Assembly: GCF_014648555.1 (NCBI RefSeq)
Contig: NZ_BMRI01000003.1
Coordinates: forward strand, 119,423-175,021
DNA: 55,599 nt
DNA from: Kitasatospora griseola
GTDB lineage: Bacteria > Actinomycetota > Actinomycetes > Streptomycetales > Streptomycetaceae
Direction: 5' to 3'
In this document: piece by piece, positions 8,907 to 16,577 of the stretch
Numbering within the stretch: the stretch's first letter is position 1
How the letters are laid out: every line of letters starts with the position of its first letter
The notes under the pieces: generated by a model
What the model was told of the DNA's origin: nothing
Databases searched by the model: none
Seen by the model: the letters and a program-made list of their open reading frames with translations, nothing else
Position numbers and translations under genes: made by a program

Positions 8907-9196
8907 ATGCCCGTGCGAAGCGCTGAACCGGTCGGCCGGTACGAGACCCATCTCACCCTGGCCCCGGCCGAGGTCGACGCACTGGCCGCATGGGCGGCTG
9001 CGCACGGCCTGGAGTTCACCCACATCCTGCTGGCCCGCGGCCGGCACCCCTCCCGATGCTGTCCTGGCAGTGCGACGGCACCCTGGCCGCCCAGCACCGC
9101 CGCGCCGCCGCCGAGACGGCCCGCCTGCGCGCCGCCGGGTTCACCCCGGTCCGGGTGAAGATCGAGGCCGCGCCCTGGACCTGGGTCCGCGACTGA
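8907..9196 (+). pseudogene. small conserved protein gene with a frameshift
   Basis: The first half (from ATG 8907, GRYETHLTLAPAEVDAL ... FTHILLARGR) and the second half (PMLSWQCDGTLAAQ ... LRAAGFTPVRVKIEAAPW) together match a small streptomycete family of about 95 residues that I recognise, but they lie in two frames. The switch is within the C-rich stretch 9045-9056 and needs one missing base restored. As written, the upstream frame continues to 9158 with unrelated sequence. It may be a real null allele or an assembly error in a homopolymer-like run. Function unknown. Confidence 0.6.
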
Positions 9197-9275
9197 CCCC
9201 GCCGCCCTTCCAGTGGATCTGCCCGCCCGGGACCCCCGATTCGGTTAGGCGTGCCCGCGCTGCCGGAATCCCTGA

Positions 9276-9557
9276 ACGGCAGCGGCGCTCGGCATCCGGT
9301 TCGACCCGGAGGGCGACCCGGGCCAGTGCGGCGGGCGCCAGGGCCGACCGGGCGGGTGCATCCTCACGTTCCTCGTGGCGGACACCCCGTCCGTCTCCCT
9401 CGACATCCGGTACGCCGGGAACGGCGACGTCCGCCAGTGCGGCGGCGCACTCCCCAACGACCGCTTCACCGCCACCCCGGGCCACCCGGTGCCGCTCACC
9501 GTGGACACCGACAACCGCCCCGGCGGCTGCCGGCTCCAGCTCCGGCTCAACGTCTAG
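9276..9557 (+). pseudogene. remnant of a secreted Cys-repeat protein
   Basis: The frame is open from 9276 after a stop at 9273-9275 and contains two copies of one pattern: IRFDPEGDPGQCGG ... RPGGC and IRYAGNGDVRQCGG ... RPGGC, ending QLRLNV. The first possible start is the GTG at 9375, which would give only 60 residues and split the first repeat. The spacing inside the first repeat is much shorter than in the second. There is no signal peptide in frame. I read it as the C-terminal remnant of a small secreted two-repeat protein that has lost its N-terminus and part of repeat one. Its stop codon overlaps the stop of the next gene on the other strand (CTAG). Confidence 0.5.
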
Positions 9558-11806
9558 CCTGCGGCCGGACTGCCCGACGGGTCCGGGGAGGTCGCCGGCG
9601 GGGAGCTCGGCGGAGTGCTGGACGGCGGCGGGCTGGCGGGCTGGGTGGGCGGCTTGGTGTTCTGCGGCGGAGAACTCGTCTGCGGCGGCGAGGTCTTGGT
9701 GCCGGTCGCCGTCGCGGTCGACTTCGTGCCGGTCGGGCTGCTGCTCGGCCGGTGGGTGGCGGAGGGGCTGTCACTGGCCGACTCGGTCGGGCTCTCGGAC
9801 GGCGTCGCGCTGTCGCTCGCCGACGGCCGGGGGCTGGCGCTGGGCCGGGGGCTGGTGGTCGCGTCCGGCACGGGGATGTCGTCCGCGGAGCTGCCGGGCT
9901 GCTTGCCGGCGGGGGCGTCCTCGCTGCTGACGGCCACGCCGATCGCGGTGCCGAGCACGCCGAGCGCCATCACCGCGGCGCCCGCCGCCAGGGCGGTCTT
10001 CCGGGCCCCGGCGGGGGCCCGCTTGCGCAGCCGGGCCGGGACCTGGGCGATCGCCCGGATGGTGCGCCGCCCGCGCACCGGCTGGGTGTCGCCGACGGTG
10101 AGCGCCGCGGTCTCCTCCAGGCGGATCACGTCGAGCATCCGCCGCGCCACCGCCCCGCCGCGCTGGTCGCCGGCGGCGGCCCGCAGCGCGAGCGCCGCCT
10201 CCAGCTCGCCGACGGCCCGCTGCGGATTGCCGACGCACAGCGCGTACACGCCCAACTCGTGGTGGAACCAGCCCTGTTCGGCGGTCGCCCCGAGCATCCG
10301 GGCGGCCTCCAGGCCGAGTTGCAGGGCCCGCTCCCAGGCGCCCCAGCGCAGCGACAGGGCGAGCGCGGGCGCGGCGGCCCGGGCCAGCCGCAGCACCTGC
10401 TCGGGCCGGTCGGCGTTCCGCTCGGCGCGCAGCACTGCGAGGATCACCTCGGCCTCGGCGGCGATCTGGCGGGTCGTCACCGAGGCGTGCCCGACCCACC
10501 AGGACAGGTGCTCGGCCGCGCCGTGCGCGACCCCGCCGGCGGCGAACGGGGCCGGCTGCCCGTCCGCGTCGGACTCCAGTTCGGGCAGCAGCACGGCCAG
10601 CACGCCCTCGGTGAGCCGGTGGTGGCCGCCCACCGACACCGCCAGGCCGTGGTCCACCAGCTCCTGCAGCGCGCTCTCGCCGAGACCGACGTCGATCAGC
10701 GCGGGCAGGTGCGGCGCGGTCGGGCACTCCCCCTCCAGCGCCAGCGCCAGCCGCAGCACCCGCCGGGCCGGCTCGCTCAGCCCCTGCACCAGCAACCGGG
10801 CCGGAGCGGCGCTCTCCCCGACCGACGGCAGCGGCACCCCGGCCCGCAACTCGGTCTCCAACTCGGCCGGATCACCCGGGAGTTCGTACTCCTGCGCGAA
10901 CCCGAAGACGCTCCGCCGGTCCTCCTGCGCGGCGACCAGCGCGTCCACCGCGACGTCCCGCTGCCGCAGCAGCGCCGCCGCCCGGACGAAGCGCAGCGGC
11001 AGGCCCTCCGACTCGAACCACAGGTCCACCGCCCAGGCCCGCTCGGCCTCGTCCAGCTGACGGCCCGCCAGCCGCGCCGCGAGAGTCAGGCACGCCGGCC
11101 GCGACAGGCCCGCCACCAGGTGCTCCCGCAGCCGCGAACCGGGCGGCGACGGCGGCGCGTCCGGCGCGGTGCTGATCAGGAACGCGCACTCGGGGGCGAT
11201 CGCCAGCAGCTCCTCCAGCTCCTCGCCGGACGGCTCCACATCGTCGATCACCACCACCGCGGCCACCCCGGCCAGCAGTTCGACCAACTGCTCCCGGTCG
11301 GGCCGGAAGTCCGGCGCGTGGTGGGTCGCCGCGAACAGGTCCTGCAACAGGTCGGCGGACGTCCTGCGGTAGCCGCTCAGCCGCACCACGCCGTCCGGCG
11401 CCAACTCCCCCGCGACCTCGGCGACCGCCGCGAGCAACGCGGAGCGGCCCGACCCGGCCTGCCCGACCAGCCGCACCGAACGGCCCTCCCGGAGCTGCCC
11501 GAGCACCGCCGCGACGTCGCCGTCCCGGTCCAGCAGCGGCAGGTCCCCGGGCCCGGCCCCCAACGCGAGCGGTCCCACCGCGGCGGTCGGCCCCAACTCC
11601 GGCCGCGCCTGCACCAAGCCGCGGATCCGCCGAGGCTGCGGCAGCCACTCGTCCGGACAGTGCCGCGCCTCCGACCCCTCCGGCCCTCCGACCACCACCA
11701 GCCGCTCACCGCTGACCAGTTCCCCACCCCGCGGGCGTATCCCACTCGGCTGACCCACGTCGCTGCTCCCCGCCACTCGGACACCTGACCGGAGACTTTC
11801 CCACAT
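9554..11806 (-). CDS. membrane-anchored P-loop NTPase-like protein with Ser/Thr/Pro tail
   Basis: A 750-residue protein. An N-terminal region of about 110 residues precedes a P-loop-like motif GQAGSGRS (115-122) in which Arg replaces the usual Walker A Lys, and a Walker B-like VVVIDD (184-189). The middle is helical, rich in LRLARAAAPALALSL-type repeats as in STAND/NB-ARC proteins with TPR-like scaffolds. Near residue 600 one membrane helix (ALAAGAAVMALGVLGTAIGV) is followed by about 125 residues of Ser/Thr/Pro, a likely extracytoplasmic cell-wall-spanning tail. The ATG start at 11806 has a weak ribosome site; the GTG at 11776 is an alternative. Function unknown; a signalling or scaffold role is inferred from architecture. 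Confidence 0.8.
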   Translation of the reverse strand: MWESLRSGVRVAGSSDVGQPSGIRPRGGELVSGERLVVVGGPEGSEARHCPDEWLPQPRRIRGLVQARPELGPTAAVGPLALGAGPGDLPLLDRDGDVAAVLGQLREGRSVRLVGQAGSGRSALLAAVAEVAGELAPDGVVRLSGYRRTSADLLQDLFAATHHAPDFRPDREQLVELLAGVAAVVVIDDVEPSGEELEELLAIAPECAFLISTAPDAPPSPPGSRLREHLVAGLSRPACLTLAARLAGRQLDEAERAWAVDLWFESEGLPLRFVRAAALLRQRDVAVDALVAAQEDRRSVFGFAQEYELPGDPAELETELRAGVPLPSVGESAAPARLLVQGLSEPARRVLRLALALEGECPTAPHLPALIDVGLGESALQELVDHGLAVSVGGHHRLTEGVLAVLLPELESDADGQPAPFAAGGVAHGAAEHLSWWVGHASVTTRQIAAEAEVILAVLRAERNADRPEQVLRLARAAAPALALSLRWGAWERALQLGLEAARMLGATAEQGWFHHELGVYALCVGNPQRAVGELEAALALRAAAGDQRGGAVARRMLDVIRLEETAALTVGDTQPVRGRRTIRAIAQVPARLRKRAPAGARKTALAAGAAVMALGVLGTAIGVAVSSEDAPAGKQPGSSADDIPVPDATTSPRPSASPRPSASDSATPSESPTESASDSPSATHRPSSSPTGTKSTATATGTKTSPPQTSSPPQNTKPPTQPASPPPSSTPPSSPPATSPDPSGSPAAG

Positions 11807-11864
11807 GACCGAACCGGGTCAACACACCGGGTAGTTGTGGGGAGAGGAGAAGGCGGACGAGCGA

Positions 11865-12200
11865 TCAGCTCAGCGCGGGCAACGTCGTCCCCACCGGGTC
11901 CTGAACCGCCCCCTCCACCGCCAGGATGCGGTGCAGCCGGGTCGCCACCAGCAGCCGCTGGAGTTGCATCGGCACGTCCCGCAGGACCAGCCGCCGCCCG
12001 GCCCGGCCGGCCCGGCGGTGGGTGCCCATGATGACGCCGAGGCCGGTCGCGTCCCAGGATTCGAGCCGGCCGAGGTCGAGGACGAAATCGCCCTCGCCGC
12101 CGTCGACCGCGGCGTGCAGCAGCGCCTTGGCGTCGGCGGCGCTGCGCACGTCGAGCCGCCCTTCGACGGCCAGTCCGGTGTGGTCGCCGCTGATGCGCAC
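11865..12200 (-). CDS. STAS-domain protein (anti-sigma factor antagonist-like)
   Basis: A 111-residue single STAS domain: VRISGDHTGLAVEGRLDVRSA, FVLDLGRLESWDATGLGVI and LLVATRLHRIL. Such proteins bind anti-sigma kinases of the RsbW/SpoIIAB type; the switch residue in SpoIIAA is the second Ser of DSSG, here Thr in DATG, so phosphorylation by a partner kinase is possible. The GTG at 12200 is chosen because GAGGAGGA lies just upstream; the frame stays open to 12383. No anti-sigma kinase gene is adjacent. Downstream (12200 towards 11807) it runs into the P-loop protein gene in the same direction. Confidence 0.88.
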   Translation of the reverse strand: MRISGDHTGLAVEGRLDVRSAADAKALLHAAVDGGEGDFVLDLGRLESWDATGLGVIMGTHRRAGRAGRRLVLRDVPMQLQRLLVATRLHRILAVEGAVQDPVGTTLPALS

Positions 12201-12472
12201 GCTGTCCTCCTCCTCGGCCGTGTGCCGTTGTCCGTCCGCCGCGTTGCGCCTGCCGCCCGTCCCGTGCCCCAGGGATCGACCGCGCCGTGTTCTGGACCGG
12301 TTGTGCACCGGCCCCTTCCTGAATCTGACGGTCGACCAGTTCCGCAGGTTGCTGTCACCCGGCGGACTGTCCCTCAACTTCACCCGTCCGAGGGAATATA
12401 CGCAGGAACACCTGGTACCTACGCTCGATTACCGCCCAAATCACCCGTCTGCGCGGTGCTCCGTGAGCAAAC

Positions 12473-12520
12473 TCACCCGGAGGGTGCGGGCGGCCCGTGC
12501 GGGGCCGGTCGTGCGGTCAT
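12473..12520 (-). other. possible 15-codon leader peptide
   Basis: ATG at 12520 preceded by GGGAGGACCAG opens a 15-codon frame (MTARPAPHGPPAPSG) that ends 272 bp before the STAS start. The near-perfect ribosome site and the Pro-rich content are the only support; it could be chance. Confidence 0.25.
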
Positions 12521-12645
12521 CTGGTCCTCCCAGGGGCACGCGGAGGGCTCGCCCGGGCCGGGGCGGCACCGACCGCCCGACGGGGAGCCACATCGCTCTG
12601 CGCCGGACTCTAGTAGCAGCACGCGCCCCGTGGTGCGTTCCGACA

Positions 12646-12677
12646 GTGTGATCTGCACCGGAACAGGTGTGATCTGC
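12646..12677. repeat. 11-bp direct repeat at 21-bp pitch
   Basis: GTGTGATCTGC occurs at 12646-12656 and 12667-12677, exactly two helical turns apart, just beyond the response regulator stop. Such spacing is typical of sites for a dimeric regulator binding one DNA face. Confidence 0.45.
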
Positions 12678-12706
12678 GCCCCTCCCCCGGGTTGCGCCGT
12701 CGGCCG

Positions 12707-13363
12707 TCACCGCTCCCCGGGAACGGGCACTCCCCACTCCTGCGCGAGGATCGCGGCCTGCACCCGGCTGCGCTGCCCGAGCTTCGCCAGGATCCGGGTG
12801 ACGTGGGTCTTGGTGGTGGCCTCCGCCGTGCCGAGCCGGTGGGCGATCTCCGCGTTGGACAGGCCCGCCCCGAGGCAGCCGAGCACCTCGCGCTCCTTGG
12901 GCGTCAGCGCGCCGAGGGCCGTCGCGTCCGCCGCCGGCGCCGCCGTGGGCCGGGCGAACGAGGCGATCAGCCGCCGGGTGACGGACGGCGCGAGCATGCC
13001 GTCGCCGCGGGCGACCGTGCGGACGCCCTCGACCAGGGTGTCCGCCTCCAGGTCCTTGAGCAGGAACCCCGCGGCGCCGGCCCGCAGCGCGCCCCACACG
13101 TACTCGTCGAGGTCGAAGGTGGTGAGCACCAGCACCTGCGCCGCCCCGGCCTCCACCACCCGGCGGGTCGCGGCGACGCCGTCCAGCCGGGGCATCTGGA
13201 CGTCCATCAGGACGACGTCGGGCCGCAGTTCCAGCGCGAGCCGCACCGCCTGTTCGCCGTCCGCGGCCTCGCCGACCACCTGCAGGTCGTCCTCGGCCCG
13301 CAGGATCATCACCAGCGCCGCCCGGACGGCCGCCTGGTCCTCCGCCACCAGCACCCGGATCAT
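12707..13363 (-). CDS. NarL/LuxR-family response regulator
   Basis: A 218-residue response regulator. Receiver domain at 1-120 with acidic pair ED (8-9), phospho-acceptor D54 in VVLMDVQMP and the late Lys in GFLLKD; C-terminal LuxR helix-turn-helix from about 148 (LTPKEREVLGCLGAGLSNAEIAHRL ending in ILAKLGQRSR). The start is the ATG at 13363, which overlaps the histidine kinase stop in ATGA, so the two are co-translated. A longer open frame to 14650 belongs to the wrong reading of the kinase gene. Target genes are unknown; the divergent membrane protein gene upstream of the kinase is a natural candidate. Confidence 0.93.
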   Translation of the reverse strand: MIRVLVAEDQAAVRAALVMILRAEDDLQVVGEAADGEQAVRLALELRPDVVLMDVQMPRLDGVAATRRVVEAGAAQVLVLTTFDLDEYVWGALRAGAAGFLLKDLEADTLVEGVRTVARGDGMLAPSVTRRLIASFARPTAAPAADATALGALTPKEREVLGCLGAGLSNAEIAHRLGTAEATTKTHVTRILAKLGQRSRVQAAILAQEWGVPVPGER

Positions 13364-14550
13364 GCCCGCTCCCCGCTCGCCGTCCGCGGCAGCACCGCCC
13401 GGACCCGCCACGTCTGCCCGTCCGGCCCGGCGTCGAACTCGCCGCCGAGCAGCTGGGCCCGCTCTCCCATGCCGACCAGCCCGGCCTTCGCCCCGGGCAC
13501 CGCCCGGCCCTCGCCGGCCCGGTACGGGGACTCCACGGTGATCTCCAACTCCCGCTCCCCGTACCGGATGCACAGCCGGACCGGGCCGGGTGCGGCGTGC
13601 TTGACGGCGTTGGTCAGCGACTCCTGGACGATCCGGTACGCGGCGAGTTCGACCGGCGCGGGCAGTTCGCCCGGCTCGCCGTGCTGCTCCGCCGCGAACC
13701 GCAGCCCGGCCGACCGCCCGGCTGCCGCAGCCTGCTCCAGCAGCACGTCCACCGCCGCCAACCGCGGCGCGGCGTAGGGCTCTTCGGGCGTGGCCTCGCG
13801 CAGCAGGCCGATCATCCGACGCATCTCGGCCAGGCCCTGCACGCTGTTCTCCCGGATCACCGCGAGCGCCTCCACCAACGGCTCGTCCGCCGCCCGCACC
13901 TGACGGCGCGCCACCGCCTGCGCGCCGGTGGCGTGGATGGCGATCGCCGACAGGTGGTTGGCGATCACGTCGTGCAGTTCGCGGGCCATCCGGGCCCGCT
14001 CGGCGACCACCGCGCCGCGCCGGTCCAGCTCCGCGAGCAGCGCGGTCTGCTCGGCGCGCAGCCGCTCCGCCTCGGCGACCTCCCGGTGCCGGCGCAGCAG
14101 GTCCGCCGTCCACACCGGGGAGAGGAAGATCAGCCCGCAGAACACGGCGACCAGCAGCGCCTCGGACAGCGAGGCGTACCTCCACGTCAGGCCGGTCAAC
14201 ACCACGGTGGTGGCGGCGCCCGACAACTGCAGGACCCGGCTCATCCGCGCCGGGCCGTACAGCACGGCCGCGTACAGCAGGTCGGTGTACAGCAGCATCG
14301 TCGGCACCAGCGAGCCGAAGTACACGGCGACGCCGAACACCACGCCGCCGACGCTGACCGTCCACACCGTCCACCGGCGGCGCACCAGCGACAGCCCGGC
14401 CATCGCCACCAGCGGCAGCACCGACGCCCACGCCGACCACTCGGGCCGCCGGTCGTACGCGCCGACCGCGATCAGCAGCAGGCCGCCGAGCAGCCCGGCC
14501 ACGGCGATGGCCACGTCCTGCCCGCGCTCGGAGAGTCTCACCCGACCCAT
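13360..14550 (-). CDS. sensor histidine kinase (HisKA_3 type)
   Basis: A 396-residue kinase. About five or six hydrophobic helices fill residues 12-148, followed by a coiled linker and the dimerisation/phosphoacceptor motif MARELHDVIANHLSAIA with H193. The ATPase domain shows the N box YRIVQESLTNAVKHA and a G box GLVGMGERAQLLGG. It belongs to the DesK/NarL-partner class without a large extracellular sensor, so membrane or bilayer-linked signals are likely. The start is ATG 14550 with GGAAGGGG upstream. It forms an operon with the response regulator by a 4-bp overlap and is divergent from the next gene, with 123 bp between. Confidence 0.92.
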   Translation of the reverse strand: MGRVRLSERGQDVAIAVAGLLGGLLLIAVGAYDRRPEWSAWASVLPLVAMAGLSLVRRRWTVWTVSVGGVVFGVAVYFGSLVPTMLLYTDLLYAAVLYGPARMSRVLQLSGAATTVVLTGLTWRYASLSEALLVAVFCGLIFLSPVWTADLLRRHREVAEAERLRAEQTALLAELDRRGAVVAERARMARELHDVIANHLSAIAIHATGAQAVARRQVRAADEPLVEALAVIRENSVQGLAEMRRMIGLLREATPEEPYAAPRLAAVDVLLEQAAAAGRSAGLRFAAEQHGEPGELPAPVELAAYRIVQESLTNAVKHAAPGPVRLCIRYGERELEITVESPYRAGEGRAVPGAKAGLVGMGERAQLLGGEFDAGPDGQTWRVRAVLPRTASGERA

Positions 14551-14673
14551 CCCAGCACCCCTTCCGGCCCGCCGGGACGACCGCTCGGACGACCCGCCGT
14601 CCGACGAACGTCTGACACCCCGGTCCACCGGCCGGACGACGACGGCGCACCCGCGCGCGAGGAGGATCGAAGC

Positions 14674-15204
14674 ATGGTTTCCCTGATCGTGGCCGGCGAG
14701 GCCGGCTTCTGGGTGGTGCTGGCGGCGGGGCTGCTGGCCCGCTACGCGCTGCGCCTGCGCCGCACCGGTCTGGCGTTGCTGGCGCTGCTGCCGGTGGTCG
14801 ATCTGGTGATCCTCGGCGCCACCGTCGCCGATCTGCGCGGCGGCGCCACCGCCGACTGGACGCACGGCCTGGCCGCCGCCTACGTCGGCTTCTCGGTCGC
14901 CTACGGGCACCGCCTGGTCCGCTGGGCCGACGGCCACGCCGCGCACCGGCTGGCCGGCGGCCCCAAGCCTCCCGGCATGCCCAAGTACGGTGCGGCGCGG
15001 GCCCGTTACGAGTGGGGCGTGTTCCTGCTGACGTTGCTGGCCGCGGCCGTCACGGTGGCGCTGGTCGCCGCCGTCCAGTGGCTGGTCGGCGACGCCGCGC
15101 GCACTGCGGCGCTGGATTCCTGGTACCCGAAGATGGCCCTGGCGGTCGGCATCAACCTCGTCGTCGCCGCCGGCTACACGGTCTTCCCCAAGCGGGCGAA
15201 GTAG
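14674..15204 (+). CDS. uncharacterised five-helix membrane protein
   Basis: A 176-residue protein with about five membrane helices (residues 3-25, 30-52, 63-80, 110-138 and 150-172). The loop HRLVRWADGHAAHRLAGGP and PKPPGMPKYGAARARYEWG is conserved-looking and cytoplasmic. ATG 14674 follows GCGAGGAGGA, an excellent ribosome site. It diverges from the histidine kinase operon, which suggests it may be regulated by it. No functional family is recognised. Confidence 0.8.
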   Translation: MVSLIVAGEAGFWVVLAAGLLARYALRLRRTGLALLALLPVVDLVILGATVADLRGGATADWTHGLAAAYVGFSVAYGHRLVRWADGHAAHRLAGGPKPPGMPKYGAARARYEWGVFLLTLLAAAVTVALVAAVQWLVGDAARTAALDSWYPKMALAVGINLVVAAGYTVFPKRAK

Positions 15205-15211
15205 CCGGAGG

Positions 15212-15784
15212 TCAGCGGTTCTCGCCGGGCACCCACAGCACGTCGCCGCGCTCCTTGTTGGCCGTGCGCGCCAGGATGAACAGCAGGTCGGACAACCGGT
15301 TCAGGTACTTCGCGGTCAGCGGGTTGATGTCGTCGCCGTGCGTCTCGATCGCCGCCCAGGTGGCCCGCTCGGCCCGCCGCACCACGGTGCACGCCAGGTG
15401 CAGGTACGCGGCGCCGGGGGTGCCGCCGGGCAGGATGAAGCTGCGCAGCTTCTCCAGCTCCGCCAGGAACCGGTCGCAGTCCCCCTCCAGCCGGTCGACG
15501 TAGGACTGCTCGACCCGCAGCGGCGGGTACTTGGGGTCCTCGACGATCGGCGTCGCCAGGTCCGCGCCCACGTCGAACAGGTCGTTCTGGATCCGGGTCA
15601 GCACCGTCACCAGTTCGCCGTCCAGCGCCCCGGCGGCCAGTGCCACGCCGATCGCCGCGTTGGCCTCGTTGGTGTCGGCGTACGCGATCAGCCGCGGGTC
15701 GGTCTTGGTGGTCCGGCTCATGTCGCCGAGCGCGGTCGTGCCGTCGTCCCCGGTGCGGGTGTAGATGCGCGTCAGGTTCACCAT
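15212..15784 (-). CDS. PduO-type ATP:cob(I)alamin adenosyltransferase
   Basis: A 190-residue enzyme that transfers the adenosyl group of ATP to cob(I)alamin or cob(I)yrinate diamide to make coenzyme B12 forms. The ATP site TRTGDDGTTALGD at the N-terminus, the helix motif VRRAERATWAA and the C-terminal YLNRLSDLLFILARTANK identify the PduO family rather than the CobA family. The ATG at 15784 follows a TAGGCT box by 6 nt and has no ribosome site, so a leaderless message is likely. It converges on the membrane protein gene, 7 bp apart. A role serving methylmalonyl-CoA mutase or B12-dependent ribonucleotide reductase in this genus is inferred. Confidence 0.93.
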   Translation of the reverse strand: MVNLTRIYTRTGDDGTTALGDMSRTTKTDPRLIAYADTNEANAAIGVALAAGALDGELVTVLTRIQNDLFDVGADLATPIVEDPKYPPLRVEQSYVDRLEGDCDRFLAELEKLRSFILPGGTPGAAYLHLACTVVRRAERATWAAIETHGDDINPLTAKYLNRLSDLLFILARTANKERGDVLWVPGENR

Positions 15785-15790
15785 GCCCGC

Positions 15791-15796
15791 AGCCTA
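15791..15796 (-). promoter_or_regulatory. candidate -10 box of the adenosyltransferase gene
   Basis: TAGGCT followed by GCGGGC and the ATG at 15784. No ribosome site is present. Confidence 0.45.
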
Positions 15797-15871
15797 GCGC
15801 GCACGTCGGAAGCGGTGGACGCGAGCCACGTCACGCTCCCCCGACCGCGGCCCCGGCGACGTCGACCCTCC

Positions 15872-15904
15872 CGAGGGTCTCGTCGCTACGCGACGTTGAC
15901 CCTC
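15872..15904. repeat. 33-bp repeat, copy 1
   Basis: Identical to 15936-15968. Each unit is itself an imperfect palindrome: GAGGGTC, CGTCGC, TAC, GCGACG, GACCCTC, so it can form a hairpin. A third partial copy of its right half (GCGACGTCGACCCTC) lies at 15856-15870. Confidence 0.85.
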
Positions 15905-15933
15905 CCCCAGCCTCCGGCCGGGGGGACCCCCAC
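15904..15933. repeat. interspersed GC palindromic element
   Basis: The plus strand reads CCCCCAG ... CCGGGGGGACCCCCAC. On the reverse strand it has the form GTGGGGGTCCCCCC-CGG-CCGGAGGC-TGGGGG, similar to the element at 27581-27612. Elements like this are common between streptomycete genes. Confidence 0.6.
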
Positions 15934-15935
15934 CC

Positions 15936-15968
15936 CGAGGGTCTCGTCGCTACGCGACGTTGACCCTC
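15936..15968. repeat. 33-bp repeat, copy 2
   Basis: Second identical copy, 64 bp from copy 1. Its right half encodes the last residues and stop of the DUF2550 gene, so copy 1 looks like a duplicate of that gene's 3' end. Confidence 0.85.
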
Positions 15969-16456
15969 TGCCCGGGCGGGGCGGCCTCCAGCCAGGCCAG
16001 GAAGCCGGTCAGCGCGTCGTCGCTCATCGCGAGCTCCAGCGGCGCGCCCCGGTGCAGGCAGCGCAGCACCACCGAGCCGGAGAGCAGGGCGAGTTCCTCC
16101 TGCCCCTGCGGGTAGCGGCGGCCCAGCACCTCGATCTCGGTGCGCGGCAGGACCCGTCGCGGCCGGGGCGCGTAGGAGAACACCCGGAACCACTCGATGG
16201 AATCGCCGCTGTACCGGCCGATACCAAAAACCCACCCCTTGCCGTCGGTCTGTGGGACCGGGGCCGAGGTGGGTTGGCCGTTCTCGTCGAGATCCGGCTG
16301 CGTGGAGGCGTCCGCCGGCATTTTCAAGCGGTAGGAGCAGTCGAAGGTGCCGCCCACCCGCTGGATGAGGCGGCGGCGTACCGCGAAGCCGACCAGGCCC
16401 GCGATGGCGAGGACCACTACCGACGCGCACACCACAAGGGCGAGGACCACGCTCAC
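15950..16456 (-). CDS. DUF2550 family membrane-anchored protein
   Basis: A 168-residue protein with one N-terminal membrane helix (residues 3-26) and a cytoplasmic or surface domain carrying FDCSYRLK, GWVFGIGRYSGDSIEWFRVFSYAPRP and a conserved GFLAWLEAAPPGQR end. DUF2550 proteins lie next to atpC throughout actinobacteria; their function is unknown, and a link to the ATP synthase is only by position. The GTG at 16456 follows GAGGAGGT. A hairpin separates it from atpC, so it may be transcribed alone. The last codons fall within a duplicated 33-bp repeat. Confidence 0.9.
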   Translation of the reverse strand: MSVVLALVVCASVVVLAIAGLVGFAVRRRLIQRVGGTFDCSYRLKMPADASTQPDLDENGQPTSAPVPQTDGKGWVFGIGRYSGDSIEWFRVFSYAPRPRRVLPRTEIEVLGRRYPQGQEELALLSGSVVLRCLHRGAPLELAMSDDALTGFLAWLEAAPPGQRVNVA

Positions 16457-16527
16457 CTACCTCCTCGCTGCCTTCATCCCCGTTGACGGCCGACAACGGC
16501 CGCCCATTCCTACCAACTGATACGACA

Positions 16528-16560
16528 GTCCCGAGGACACGCTCCAGGCGTCCCCGGGAC
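16528..16560 (-). terminator. hairpin after atpC
   Basis: An 11-bp stem with one mismatch (16528-16538 with 16550-16560) lies 17 bp past the atpC stop. It has no U tract. Confidence 0.55.
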
Positions 16561-16577
16561 CGTCGCTGAGACCAGGC

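Larger units (their letters stand above)
12201..12706. other. 506-bp intergenic region upstream of the STAS gene
   Basis: The region between the response regulator end and the STAS start holds a less GC-rich patch (about 12395-12450), an 11-bp direct repeat and a 15-codon open frame with a good ribosome site, described separately. No larger gene is supported. Confidence 0.5.

Noticed and set aside
9251..11788. An 845-codon plus-strand open frame
   Set aside because: It is antisense to the P-loop membrane protein gene, whose codon-position GC and domain structure are convincing.
12707..14650. One 647-codon frame joining the kinase region to the response regulator
   Set aside because: Only the last 218 codons are the regulator; the upstream part is the wrong frame of the histidine kinase gene.
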